Of a stretch of 30,366 nucleotides of DNA, positions 8,706-17,391 are shown in pieces. The notes beneath the pieces were generated by a model that had not been told where the DNA came from, did not search any database, and saw only the letters and a program-made list of their open reading frames with translations. Made by a program: the position numbers and the translations under genes. Every line of letters begins with the position of its first letter. Within the stretch, counting starts at the first letter, position 1. This DNA comes from SAR202 cluster bacterium AC-647-N09_OGT_505m (GTDB lineage Bacteria; Chloroflexota; Dehalococcoidia; UBA2985), in assembly GCA_009391225.1 (NCBI GenBank), contig VEXC01000012.1, positions 1 through 30,366 on the forward strand. Direction: 5' to 3'.

Positions 8706-11700
8706 ATGAGATTTTGGAGGTTTTTTCTGCCTTTGGCCCCTCTCCTTACGTTGCTCCTCGTGGCCTGTGAGACTGTGGCTATGCCCACCTCTACGGTAAC
8801 CTCCACTACAAGCCCCACTACTATTCCAATTCCCACTCCCATCTCCACCCCAATCCCTACGGCCATAATCGCACAGATGCCCACAGCTACACCAACCGCT
8901 GCCAGGATTCCCGTGGCTACCATGACCCCTGCTCCCTCTCCCACGCCGACTATGGTTTCCACGGTGATACCCACAGCGTCGCCTACTTTGGGTACGACCG
9001 CAACGAGCACGCTAGAACCATTTGCCGCGGACGCAATCCTGGCCTTTAGGGAGACGGTAGTAAGGGTCATTGGCGCAAGTAACCAAGGGTCAGGGGTATT
9101 CATAGGTGAGGATGGGTTGGTGATTACCAGCCACGTGACAGTGGATGAAGACTCCACTGTACTGGTGGAGTTGTCGGATGGATCTAAGAGAATGGGGGTT
9201 GTGCTCGGAGTTGATCGGATTGGAGGTTTGGCTCTGGTAAGCATCTCTGGCCAAGGCTATCCTAGCATGCCCTTGGGGAATTCCTCTTCATTGGTGGCAG
9301 GCGATGCCCTGCTGAACTTGTGGTTTCCATTTGTTGGGAGTGTTACAGAGAGTCAGGATGATTTCTCTGACAATCCCATCCGAGTGTTCACTTCTGGGAT
9401 CAGAAAAGGGATACGCTACATGGATACGGATTCCTCTGTCTTGTCGGGGACTTTGGGAGGACCCATGGTGGATGAGGAAGGACTTCTGGTTGGCATCAAT
9501 GCCTCCCCTGGGCTAATCGTAATGGTGGAGAGATTAACTGAGGTGCTACCCATTCTCATGGAAGGGAAGGACATCGCTGTAGCGATAGAAGATGAGATTC
9601 TTTACGCGGCCCTGGACAACTTCTTTTCACAGCCATTCCTATTTGCTACGGATGCCGATGGAAACGGTGAGCGGTTACTTCCTGGACAGTGGGCCCCCAA
9701 CTCTTGGGTTGAGAGGTCCCCAGATGGCACTAAGCTGGTCTACGCTTCTCCCAGAGGTCTCGGATCAAACTGGGACATATACATGGCTAACGCGGACGGC
9801 TCAGAGGAGATCCGCCTTACATTTAACAACGGAAGAGACTTGTACCCTTCTTGGGGGCCCAAGGGTGAGAAACTGGTTTTCTTGAGCGATAGAGATGGCA
9901 ACGACGAGATATATGTCATGAACGCCGATGGCACAGGGAAGACTCGGATGACCGACAACGATGCCGTGGAGTTTGCGCCCCATATTTCTCCAGATGGTAG
10001 CAGAATCGTCTTCAGCTCTAATCGAGATGGCAATGAGGAGATCTACGTCATGGATGCCAGTGGGAGCGATGTGAGACGCATAACTAATAGCGATAGCACA
10101 GAGGAATTCCCGCGCTGGTCTCCAGATGGCCAGCGAATTGTCTTTGACTCCGACTTGCTGGGCAACCTGGACATCTACACGATGGATGCTGACGGAAGTA
10201 ACGTGGTGCGTCTCACCTCGAACCCGGAGGGTGAACTCTTTGCCGATTGGTCTCCCGATGGCACCCAGATAGTGTATGGTACAGCGCTGAGTTTTGGACC
10301 CTTGGAGCTCTTTGTGATGAACGCTGATGGAAGCGGACAGCATCAGATAACAGAAAGTGGTGGGCTGAGCCTGTATCCCCGCTGGGCCAAATCCTCGTTT
10401 CAGGATATGCCCACGGTGCCATCCAATACGTCCATTGCCTTTGCCTCCAATCGCGAAGGGGAAACTGACATATATCGCATGGAGCCAACTGGTAACCATG
10501 CCTACCGGCTGACGGATAATCCGGCTAGGGATGAGGCCCCGTCCTGGTCCCCAAATGGGAGACTCATAGCATTCCAGTCCTTCAGGGACGGCGACGGTGA
10601 GATTTACGTGATGGAGGCCAGTGGTCTGAGACAGAGAAATCTAACATCCAACCCGTCCCTCGATGGAAATCCAACCTGGTCTCCTAATGGCACTCTTATT
10701 GCCTTTGAGAGCGATCGGAGTGGGAATGATGAGATCTACGTAATGAACTCGGACGGCAACGAGCCCAAGAATCTGACCAATCGCCCGGGAAGAGACTTCG
10801 GTCCTACCTGGTCACCAGATGGGCAATCCATCGGCTTTGTCACTAGTCGCTACGGAGGCCTTGAGGTCGCTGTGATGGACGCAGATGGCTCCAATGTGAG
10901 GCAGTTGACTACCAATCAGGCTATCAGCTTTAGACCAGCCTGGTCTCCAGATGGTCAGACCATTGCCTTCGAGTCCAGTGTGGACGGAGATTTCGGTGTG
11001 TATCTAATCCAGGCAGATGGCACGGGACAGGAAACTCTAGCAGACCTTCCTGGACACCAGCGAGCTCCTATCTGGGCAGAGAACGGAGAGGCGGTGTTGT
11101 TTCGGTCAGATCATCATGGGAACCAAGAGCTGTATATGGCAAAACCCGATGGCACAGACCTCTTTCGCCTGACCCGCAACCCGGCTGCGGAAACCGATGC
11201 TGCGTGGTCGCCTCTCCTTCCAGAACGTCTAGGGGTGGTACGAAATGGGGCCGTAGCATTTTCCTCCACTCGGACCGGAAACTACGAGATATTCTTGATG
11301 AACGCCGACGGAACAGCGCACGGGCAGCTAACAGAAAACCTGGCTTCTGATAAGGATCCAGCCTGGTCACCGGACGGGAAGACCCTGGCCTTTGTCTCCA
11401 ACCGAGATGAGAACTGGGAGATATATACGCTCTCCTCCAAGGGGACTGAACTGACTCGTATCACCAGCAATGAAACCCTAGAGGGCTCTCCAATCTGGTC
11501 GCCAGATGGCCAGGGGATGGCGTTCTGGTCATTTAGGGGCGGTGACGCGGACATTTTCTTGGTGGATGCCGATGGTACGGCTGAGGTAAATCTCACTAAT
11601 GCATCTGGATGGGACTTCAATCCTACATGGTCCCCCGATGGCGCTAGCATCGCCTTCCAATCGGAGAGGGACGGCAACAGCGAGATCTACGTTGTGGATG

Positions 11701-12875
11701 TGATTACTGGTGAGCAGACCCGTCTCACAGATAATCAATTCTTCGATGGTTCTGCTGAGTGGTCTCCAGATGGCCAGAAGGTTCTGTTCCATACTGACAG
11801 GGATGAAAGGGGCAGAGATGGGAACTTCGAGATATACGTCATGAACACCGATGGTTCCGAGGCTAAGCGTCTTACTGAGCAACCGACAAAGGACTTGGAA
11901 CCAGTCTGGTCCTCAGACGGAAACACAATCTTCTACGTATCATGGTTAGATGGGAATCCAGATGTATTCCGTATGAATCCTGATGGAAGTGAGCCGGTGT
12001 TCATGACCAGCAGCGTGGCGACGGACATGTCGCCACAGGCCTCGCCCTCGTACCAGGCACTGGAAGGGCGACCAATTGCCTATCACAGCATGTCTTCGGA
12101 TAACCTTGGCGGGGTGCATATCTGGCGCATGAACACTGATGGTACTGACGCCTTGGAACTAACTACCTCTATAGAAGACGGTGCTTCGCCCCAGTGGACC
12201 CCAGATGGCAGTAGGATTACATTTGATACCCTTAGGGACGGAGACTCAGAGGTGTATGTTATGGACGCCGACGGCACCAATCAGACTAACCTGACACAGA
12301 GCCTGGAGATCTGGGATACATTCCCTTCCTGGTCCCACGATGGCATGCGGGTCGTTTTTCAGTCAGACAGAGATGGTGACAACGAGATATTCATCATGGA
12401 TGCCGACGGTGGGGCACTGGTACAACTCACCGAGAACACTGCAGAGGACTCCATACCTCGTGTCTCACCCGATGGAGCCAAGATAATCTTCATCTCAGAG
12501 CGGGACAGCAACGCGGAGTTATACATTATGGACATAAATGGTGCCAACCTGGTGAATCTGAGCAACACATCCCAAGACGAGGTTTCTGCGAACTGGTCTC
12601 CGGATGGCCAGAGAATCGTATTCTCCTCTGAACGGGATGGCCATGCCCAGATATATGAGATGGACACCGATGGCTCCAACGTGCGCCGGGTGGCTGCCAA
12701 CTCCGCTGTGAATCAGTACCCTGCCTATTCCGCCGATGGCACCATGATAATGTTCATGTCCGACAGGGACGGATTATTCCAAATCTACGCCATGAACGCC
12801 GATGGCACGGATCAGGTGAAACTGACCGGAATCAATCCCCACGAGGGCCAACCGGCGTGGAGGCCTGGCAGCTAG
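8706..12875 (+). CDS. Lipoprotein: inactive trypsin-like domain plus four TolB/PD40 propellers
   Basis: A 1389-residue predicted surface lipoprotein. Residues 1-21 form a signal peptide ending in the lipobox LVAC (Cys21). A Pro/Thr/Ser-rich linker (about 27-105) follows. Residues 108-290 resemble an HtrA/trypsin-like domain (GSGVFIGEDGLVITSHV, LALVSI, GTLGGPMV, GLLVGINA), but the nucleophile position in GTLGGP is Leu250, the Asp position before LAL is Gly174, and the His motif is one residue short (His143), so it should be catalytically dead. From residue 311 come about 24 PD40/TolB-like units of the form WSPDG-IAF-SDRDG-EIYVM-ADG-LT, with irregular joins near 560, 834 and 1112 that split them into four groups of six. 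TolB-like propellers bind peptides, proteins or glycans. The role is unknown. GGAGG lies 11 bases before the ATG. Confidence 0.9.
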   Translation: MRFWRFFLPLAPLLTLLLVACETVAMPTSTVTSTTSPTTIPIPTPISTPIPTAIIAQMPTATPTAARIPVATMTPAPSPTPTMVSTVIPTASPTLGTTATSTLEPFAADAILAFRETVVRVIGASNQGSGVFIGEDGLVITSHVTVDEDSTVLVELSDGSKRMGVVLGVDRIGGLALVSISGQGYPSMPLGNSSSLVAGDALLNLWFPFVGSVTESQDDFSDNPIRVFTSGIRKGIRYMDTDSSVLSGTLGGPMVDEEGLLVGINASPGLIVMVERLTEVLPILMEGKDIAVAIEDEILYAALDNFFSQPFLFATDADGNGERLLPGQWAPNSWVERSPDGTKLVYASPRGLGSNWDIYMANADGSEEIRLTFNNGRDLYPSWGPKGEKLVFLSDRDGNDEIYVMNADGTGKTRMTDNDAVEFAPHISPDGSRIVFSSNRDGNEEIYVMDASGSDVRRITNSDSTEEFPRWSPDGQRIVFDSDLLGNLDIYTMDADGSNVVRLTSNPEGELFADWSPDGTQIVYGTALSFGPLELFVMNADGSGQHQITESGGLSLYPRWAKSSFQDMPTVPSNTSIAFASNREGETDIYRMEPTGNHAYRLTDNPARDEAPSWSPNGRLIAFQSFRDGDGEIYVMEASGLRQRNLTSNPSLDGNPTWSPNGTLIAFESDRSGNDEIYVMNSDGNEPKNLTNRPGRDFGPTWSPDGQSIGFVTSRYGGLEVAVMDADGSNVRQLTTNQAISFRPAWSPDGQTIAFESSVDGDFGVYLIQADGTGQETLADLPGHQRAPIWAENGEAVLFRSDHHGNQELYMAKPDGTDLFRLTRNPAAETDAAWSPLLPERLGVVRNGAVAFSSTRTGNYEIFLMNADGTAHGQLTENLASDKDPAWSPDGKTLAFVSNRDENWEIYTLSSKGTELTRITSNETLEGSPIWSPDGQGMAFWSFRGGDADIFLVDADGTAEVNLTNASGWDFNPTWSPDGASIAFQSERDGNSEIYVVDVITGEQTRLTDNQFFDGSAEWSPDGQKVLFHTDRDERGRDGNFEIYVMNTDGSEAKRLTEQPTKDLEPVWSSDGNTIFYVSWLDGNPDVFRMNPDGSEPVFMTSSVATDMSPQASPSYQALEGRPIAYHSMSSDNLGGVHIWRMNTDGTDALELTTSIEDGASPQWTPDGSRITFDTLRDGDSEVYVMDADGTNQTNLTQSLEIWDTFPSWSHDGMRVVFQSDRDGDNEIFIMDADGGALVQLTENTAEDSIPRVSPDGAKIIFISERDSNAELYIMDINGANLVNLSNTSQDEVSANWSPDGQRIVFSSERDGHAQIYEMDTDGSNVRRVAANSAVNQYPAYSADGTMIMFMSDRDGLFQIYAMNADGTDQVKLTGINPHEGQPAWRPGS

Positions 12876-12921
12876 TCAGTGGCATCGTGAGGCCACGGAC
12901 CTGTAAAGTGACATCCAGCAA

Positions 12922-12942
12922 GGGCAAGCTTGAAACTTGCCC
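12922..12942. repeat. Hairpin GGGCAAG-loop-CTTGCCC
   Basis: A perfect 7-bp stem with a 7-base loop, 47 bases past the lipoprotein stop codon. There is no T-run, so it is not a canonical intrinsic terminator; it may stabilise the 3' end of the mRNA or belong to a repeat family. Confidence 0.4.
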
Positions 12943-12998
12943 ATACTCGGTTAGCCGGCATGGTGGTCGGAGCTTTTCAATCGCTCGCGATGAACGGA

Positions 12999-13053
12999 AT
13001 GTCATGCTGAGCCCTTGACTGTAATTGTCAAGGAGCGAAGTGAACGAAGAATC
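12999..13053. repeat. REP-like intergenic palindrome
   Basis: The block runs from AATGTCATGCTGAGC to GAACGAAGAATCATC and contains a perfect 7-bp stem, CCTTGAC and GTCAAGG (13013-13019 and 13027-13033), with a 7-base loop. The flanking words TCATGCTGAGC and GCGAAGTGAACGAAGAATC resemble a palindromic repeat commonly seen between genes in bacterial genomes. Copy number cannot be checked here. Confidence 0.4.
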
Positions 13054-13232
13054 ATCTTCAGGATAAACTCCGTGAAGTGTCTAGGTGGTATGTTGGTGTG
13101 AAGCGATGGTCTTGGATTTTTCACTGCCTTCGAAATAACAGTGGGGTTGTTTCCGCTCAGCGTACGTTCGTAGAACCAAGAACTACACTCAGCGCTTCGA
13201 CGTCTGTGGAGTTACCGCTAAGGAACGTCACG

Positions 13233-14903
13233 CTACATCTTCTGAGGCGCTTCCATGCCCATGAGGTGTAGGCACCGGCCCAGGGTAATGGCTGAGGCTC
13301 CCACCAGCTTGAGGCGGGCCCTGGTTATGGCTTCATCTCCCAGGGTGCTGGAGATTACTCGGCATTGCTGATAGAACCAGTGGAATGCGGTTGCCAACTC
13401 CTGGGCGTAGTGGGGTAGGTGATGAGGATCCAAGTTGATTGCCATGGACTCGACTAGCTCTGGAAGCATGACCATCTTGCGTATAAGGCTCAATTCGGCT
13501 GGGTCTGTGAGGAGAGAGACATTGCCGTCCCGGTAGTCTATGTTGTTCTCTTGGGCTAGGCGGAGAATACTGGCTATCCTGGCGTGGGCGTACTGGATGT
13601 AGTACACGGGGTTCTCCGATGACTCTTTCTTTGCCAAGTCCAGGTCAAACTCCATCTGGCTCTCCGGAGAGCGGGCCAGGAAAAAATATCTGCAGGCATC
13701 TGGCCCAACCTCTTCTAGGAGTTCTTGCAGTGTTATCATGTCGCCCGTACGCTTGGAGGCCCGCAGAACCCGTCCCCCGCTCTTCAGGGTGATAAGCTGG
13801 TGAATTAGGATAGTGAGCCGGTTGGGGTCAATGCCCAGTGCCCCTATGGCGGTCTTCATCCGGGATACGTGGCCCTGATGGTCGGCGCCCCAGATGTTAA
13901 TGACCTTGGAGAAACAGCGCTCCAGGAATTTGTTGTAGTGGTAGGCTAGGTCCGTGGCGAAGTACGTGGGAGCGCCGCTGCCTCTGACCAGGACGTTGTC
14001 TTTGTCCTCTCCCAGTGCAGTGGAGACAAACCAAGTCGCCCCCTCTCGCACCACTATATGGTTGCCGTGTCTTAGCGCGTCCATGGCTTTTTCGTACTGG
14101 CCATCTTCGTACAAGGTGTGCTCCTTGAACCATACGTCGAAGCGGACACGGAGTCCTTCCATGTTGTCCTGGATACCCTGGAGCATCTTGTCCAGGCCTA
14201 TCTTCCCAATCTCTTCTACGGCTTGATCGCGGGGCATGGACAGAAATATCTTGCCTTCCTCTATAGCGATTGCGTGGGCCATGTCTACCATGTAGTCGCC
14301 CATGTACCCACCATTGGGCATCTCGAATGAGGAGTCAAAGACCTGCTGGTAGCGGACGTAGAGGGAGTTGTAGAAGGTCTCCATCTGGGTCCCTGCATCG
14401 TTGAAGTAGTACTCACGAGTTACCTGGTAGCCGGCTGCGGACAGAATATTTGCCAGTGCGTCCCCCAGCACCGCTCCCCTGGCATGGCCAACATGAATTG
14501 GCCCAGTTGGATTGACGCTGACAAACTCTACTTGGAGTGTCTCTCGCTTGCCCAGGGGAACATCACCGTATGCCTCTCCCTCTTCGAGGATACCGTCGAC
14601 GCGGGAAACAAGCCAGCTGGGTTTAAGGGAGAAGTTGATGAATCCTGGTGCCTCTACCCATACCTTCTCCACTGCATCCGCTGGGCGCACAAGTGGAACC
14701 AATCGGTGGGCGATCTCTAGGGGATTCATTCGCATGGACTGGGCGAGCTTCAAAGGTAGACTTGTGGCAAAGTCCCCATGTTCTGGGCTTTGGGGATGCT
14801 CCACCAGTACATCAATGGAGGTACCACTGGGGAGTAAGTCCAGTTCTCGGGCTTCCTGTAAGGCCCGCTCCAGCAACTCTCTTACCAGGTGTCTGACTAT
14901 CAT
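13233..14903 (-). CDS. argS: Arginyl-tRNA synthetase
   Basis: A class I aminoacyl-tRNA synthetase of 556 residues, the usual length, which charges tRNA-Arg in the cytoplasm. The N-terminal Add1 domain (about 1-95) recognises the tRNA elbow. The catalytic Rossmann fold opens with FVSVNPTGPIHVGHARGAVLGD, containing the HIGH-box form HVGH (137-140). The KMSKS position reads ASKRTG near residue 385, an accepted variation in this family. The C-terminal helical DALR domain (about 430-556) binds the anticodon. No clear ribosome site precedes the ATG at 14903 and no alternative start lies close, so the start is less certain than the identity. It is monocistronic and divergent from etfB. Confidence 0.95.
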   Translation of the reverse strand: MIVRHLVRELLERALQEARELDLLPSGTSIDVLVEHPQSPEHGDFATSLPLKLAQSMRMNPLEIAHRLVPLVRPADAVEKVWVEAPGFINFSLKPSWLVSRVDGILEEGEAYGDVPLGKRETLQVEFVSVNPTGPIHVGHARGAVLGDALANILSAAGYQVTREYYFNDAGTQMETFYNSLYVRYQQVFDSSFEMPNGGYMGDYMVDMAHAIAIEEGKIFLSMPRDQAVEEIGKIGLDKMLQGIQDNMEGLRVRFDVWFKEHTLYEDGQYEKAMDALRHGNHIVVREGATWFVSTALGEDKDNVLVRGSGAPTYFATDLAYHYNKFLERCFSKVINIWGADHQGHVSRMKTAIGALGIDPNRLTILIHQLITLKSGGRVLRASKRTGDMITLQELLEEVGPDACRYFFLARSPESQMEFDLDLAKKESSENPVYYIQYAHARIASILRLAQENNIDYRDGNVSLLTDPAELSLIRKMVMLPELVESMAINLDPHHLPHYAQELATAFHWFYQQCRVISSTLGDEAITRARLKLVGASAITLGRCLHLMGMEAPQKM

Positions 14904-14937
14904 TTGAGACTATGTTAACGTCCATGTGCCTGTTTGA

Positions 14938-14953
14938 CTAGGGCTTGCCCTAG
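14938..14953. repeat. Dyad CTAGGGC-TT-GCCCTAG upstream of argS
   Basis: A 7-2-7 perfect inverted repeat 35 bases upstream of the argS start codon. It could be an operator or a small hairpin in the argS leader; no partner is visible. Confidence 0.35.
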
Positions 14954-15027
14954 AACATTGGCCTAATGTCATTACGAAGCTATTCTGTTCCACCCATACG
15001 AATCAGGGCCAGGCCATACTTGCCATG

Positions 15028-15194
15028 AGGTGTGCCACTCCTCCAAATTGATTCGTTCTCCAACACGCCCGCGTCTTAGCAATGACATTGTATGGGCGTA
15101 TTTCTGAAACGGGCCCCGATGGCTGGTTCGGAAGGGCCGCTAAGCTTCGGAATCTAGGCTCGGTGTTGGAAAGGGAGGAGTGATTCTTACACCT
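15028..15194. ncRNA. Candidate structured RNA / nested inverted-repeat element
   Basis: Three perfect complementary arms nest in order: AGGTGT (15028-15033) with ACACCT (15189-15194), CACTCCTCC (15036-15044) with GGAGGAGTG (15174-15182), and TCCAACAC (15059-15066) with GTGTTGGA (15163-15170). Together they make 23 base pairs broken by asymmetric internal loops (2/6 and 14/3 bases). Inside are two shorter hairpins, GCCC with GGGC (15067-15070, 15094-15097) and GGCCCCGA with TCG and GGGCC (15112-15119, 15128-15138). This is the layout of a folded RNA of about 167 bases, or of a small inverted-repeat transposable element. The etfB promoter lies downstream of it, so it is not in the etfB leader; it could be a separate RNA on either strand or an argS leader. 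No known riboswitch signature was recognised. Confidence 0.4.
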
Positions 15195-15215
15195 GTGCGC
15201 TGGTCCCTGGAATCC

Positions 15216-15244
15216 TTGACACCGCTGGGAAGCCATGCTAAATT
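15216..15244 (+). promoter_or_regulatory. Strong promoter of etfBA
   Basis: A perfect TTGACA (15216-15221) and TAAATT (15239-15244) are 17 bases apart, and TGC directly before the -10 makes it an extended -10 promoter. Transcription would begin near 15251, about 40 bases before the etfB start codon. Confidence 0.75.
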
Positions 15245-15290
15245 TATCACGAATTCAAAGCCAACGATCTGATTAGTGGAGGGTGTGTAC

Positions 15291-16091
15291 GTGAAAATCC
15301 TCGTCTTCGTGAAGCAGATTCCGGACCCAGATATACCCCCGGTTAACTTTAGAGTAGATCCTCAGACTAATACCGTAATACCCCCCCCGGGCTCTTCCCC
15401 AGCAGTGAGCACCTATGATGAATTGGCGGTGGAAGCGGCCTTGCGATTGAGGGACGATCAGGGGGGCGATATAACGGTGGTTAGCCTGTGCAATGACCCT
15501 TTGATGAACGTGGTCAAGAAACCTCTTGCGATGGGTGCCAACGATCTTATACTGCTTCAGGACCCGGCCTTTGATGGAGGGGACGCTTTCACAACAGCTC
15601 GGGTTCTTGCTGCCGCGGCAAATAAAATAGGGGACTACGACGTTATACTGAGCGGAAGACAGGCTGGGGACTGGGATAATGGACAGGTGGGATCTTACAT
15701 TGCGGAGTTCCTGGGTATTCCCTGCATCATCAATATTGGACGTTTGGAGGTTCGTGATGGGAATATACGTGGTGACCGTACAATAGCCGATGGTCGAGAG
15801 ATTATTGAGGCTCCTTTGCCGGCTTTGGTGACGGCGGGAGACGAGGTAGGTGTGGCCCGATATCCCAAACTAAGGGACATCATGGCTGCGGGGCGAATGA
15901 CGCCTACCGTCTGGAACTCCGGGGACTTGGGAGTGGATCCTTCTACTGTAGGAGACGCTGGCGCCTTAACCAAAGTGCGGCGGCTGTATGTGGAAGAAAA
16001 GGTCAGTGAGTGCGAGATTATCGAAGCGGAATCCCCTGCCGAGGCCGGGGAGAAGCTTGCCCTCAGGCTCAGGGAGATGAAAATAATCTAG
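15291..16091 (+). CDS. etfB: Electron transfer flavoprotein, beta subunit
   Basis: A 266-residue EtfB of typical length. The N-terminal KILVFVKQIPDPD opens the adenine-nucleotide alpha-hydrolase-like fold. The conserved loop LSGRQAGDWDNGQVGSYIAEFLGIPC (about residues 117-142) carries the DxD and GQV elements that bind AMP in EtfB. It pairs with EtfA to pass electrons from acyl-CoA and related dehydrogenases to the respiratory chain. The reading frame is open from GTG at 15276, but the second GTG at 15291 follows GGAGGG at 7 bases and begins at the normal EtfB N-terminus, so it is preferred. etfA starts 42 bases downstream. No dehydrogenase or quinone oxidoreductase partner lies in the window. 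Confidence 0.93.
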   Translation: MKILVFVKQIPDPDIPPVNFRVDPQTNTVIPPPGSSPAVSTYDELAVEAALRLRDDQGGDITVVSLCNDPLMNVVKKPLAMGANDLILLQDPAFDGGDAFTTARVLAAAANKIGDYDVILSGRQAGDWDNGQVGSYIAEFLGIPCIINIGRLEVRDGNIRGDRTIADGREIIEAPLPALVTAGDEVGVARYPKLRDIMAAGRMTPTVWNSGDLGVDPSTVGDAGALTKVRRLYVEEKVSECEIIEAESPAEAGEKLALRLREMKII

Positions 16092-16133
16092 TTCAGGTGC
16101 TCAACATCGTATTGAAACTGGGAGGTGACAGCG

Positions 16134-17135
16134 ATGGTCGAAGGACAAGGGGTACTGATTGTAGGGGAGTTAGCGGATGGAGGAATTGCTGGCGTCACTG
16201 GTGAATTGTTGGGGGTAGGACGCAAGCTGGCCGATGCTCTGGGAGAGGAGCTTTCGGCTGTGTTTTTGGGTAGTGATGTTGGAGACACTGCCAAGGGGGC
16301 CTTTGCCCAGGGAGCAGACAAAGTCTATGTGGCAGACGCACCGATTTTCAAGGGATATCAACCTGAGTCTGCGGCAGCCATCCTTGATAAACTCTGCAGA
16401 GAAACATCTCCCAACGTAGTGATTTTAGCGGTGACCTATATGGGTCGTGACCTGGCACCGAGATTGGCCCATAGGTTGGAGACCGGCCTAGCTATGGACT
16501 GCACGGATCTCAGCATAGAATCTGGAACCAAGACATTAATAGCGACACGACCGGTTTTCGGAGGAAAAGCCCTCGCCGAGGTGGACTGTGGGGCAGTCCG
16601 CCCAGCTATGGCCTCTGTGCGGGCAAAGTCTCAGGAACCATTAACCCCCGACCCATCTCGGCAGGGCGAGGTCGTCCAGATTACTGTAGACTTGGATCCA
16701 GCCATCGCTAAGACCAACGTAGTTGATATGATGCTTGTTGAAGCCGAAGGTGTGAAGCTAGAGGATGCCCGTATCGTGGTCGGTGGAGGAAGAGGTATTG
16801 GGAGCGTCGATAACTGGAAGGCCTTAGTGGAGTTGGCGGAAGACCTAAAGGGGGCAGTGGGCTCAACTCGTGGTGCATGTGATGAAGGATATTGCGCCAT
16901 GGATACGCAGTTGGGAATTACATCGAAGAACGTGGCTCCCGAGCTCTACTTAGCTGTGGGTATCTCAGGGGCAAGTCAACACATGTCTGGAGTGTCATTC
17001 TCCAAGCACATTGCTTGTATAAACAGGGACGCTGATGCTCCTATATTCAAGGGCTCTGAACTAGGAGTCGTGGGCAAATGGGAGGATGTTCTCCCCGCCT
17101 TTCACAAGAAGGTCAAGGAGTTGATGGCCGAGTAG
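16134..17135 (+). CDS. etfA: Electron transfer flavoprotein, alpha subunit
   Basis: A 333-residue EtfA that binds FAD and forms the heterodimer with EtfB. The N-terminal half is the ETF alpha/beta domain (GVLIVGELADGG). The C-terminal FAD-binding domain shows the run VGGGRGIG, GITSKNVAPELYLAVGISGASQHMSG and ACINRDADAPIF, matching the diagnostic EtfA motifs; the residues before it read GACDEGYC, a form differing from the common arginine-rich GRPAVD motif, so FAD contacts may vary. The frame opens at a GTG at 16125, but that lies inside the ribosome site GGAGGTG; the ATG at 16134 has good spacing and is preferred. It is the second gene of the etfBA operon. Confidence 0.93.
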   Translation: MVEGQGVLIVGELADGGIAGVTGELLGVGRKLADALGEELSAVFLGSDVGDTAKGAFAQGADKVYVADAPIFKGYQPESAAAILDKLCRETSPNVVILAVTYMGRDLAPRLAHRLETGLAMDCTDLSIESGTKTLIATRPVFGGKALAEVDCGAVRPAMASVRAKSQEPLTPDPSRQGEVVQITVDLDPAIAKTNVVDMMLVEAEGVKLEDARIVVGGGRGIGSVDNWKALVELAEDLKGAVGSTRGACDEGYCAMDTQLGITSKNVAPELYLAVGISGASQHMSGVSFSKHIACINRDADAPIFKGSELGVVGKWEDVLPAFHKKVKELMAE

Positions 17136-17149
17136 TCTTGTCGGGTATA

Positions 17150-17165
17150 GGTGGTTGAGACCACC
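17150..17165 (+). terminator. Weak hairpin after etfA
   Basis: GGTGGT-TGAG-ACCACC forms a perfect 6-bp stem with a tetraloop, 15 bases past the etfA stop. A T-run appears only about 30 bases later, so its role as a terminator is uncertain. Confidence 0.3.
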
Positions 17166-17391
17166 ACGGAAACGGGCGGTTTTCAGAGAGGCTTCTTGGA
17201 TAAGGGGATGGTGGCGTTCTCGGGGCATGGTGTCAATTACCTTGAAGATGCTCTAGCAGTGGTTGAAGTGATTGAGTGGGGCGTCTGAAGCTACGCTGTG
17301 CGCTTGGGATGTGATGGGGTCCATAGTTTCTGGGCCCAGTTCTTAAACGGCTTCTGGGCCATCAAACACGTCTCGTGAGGTGGAACCGACT

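Larger units (their letters stand above)
12876..13232. other. Intergenic gap with hairpins only
   Basis: Between the converging lipoprotein and argS genes there is no supported coding region. A 64-codon frame at 13077-13271 has no ribosome site and runs into the 3' end of argS. The only structures seen are the two hairpins listed separately. Confidence 0.6.
14904..15215. other. Divergent argS-etfB intergenic region
   Basis: No coding region is supported; a 77-codon minus frame (15003-15236) lacks a ribosome site and any motif and coincides with the inverted-repeat element. The region holds the dyad at 14938-14953 and the nested repeats at 15028-15194. Confidence 0.6.

Noticed and set aside
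8585..12700. Many long minus-strand open frames inside the PD40 lipoprotein gene (up to 232 codons)
   Set aside because: They mirror the repeated plus-strand coding pattern, have no ribosome sites, and their translations are low-complexity shadows.
13077..13271. 64-codon plus frame before argS
   Set aside because: It overlaps the argS 3' end, has no ribosome site and no recognisable feature.
15003..15236. 77-codon minus frame upstream of etfB, and the idea of a T-box leader for argS
   Set aside because: No ribosome site or protein motif. On the minus strand, a sequence loosely like the T-box AGGGTGG-ACCGCG core lacks the central TGG and the pairing around it, so it is not a T-box.
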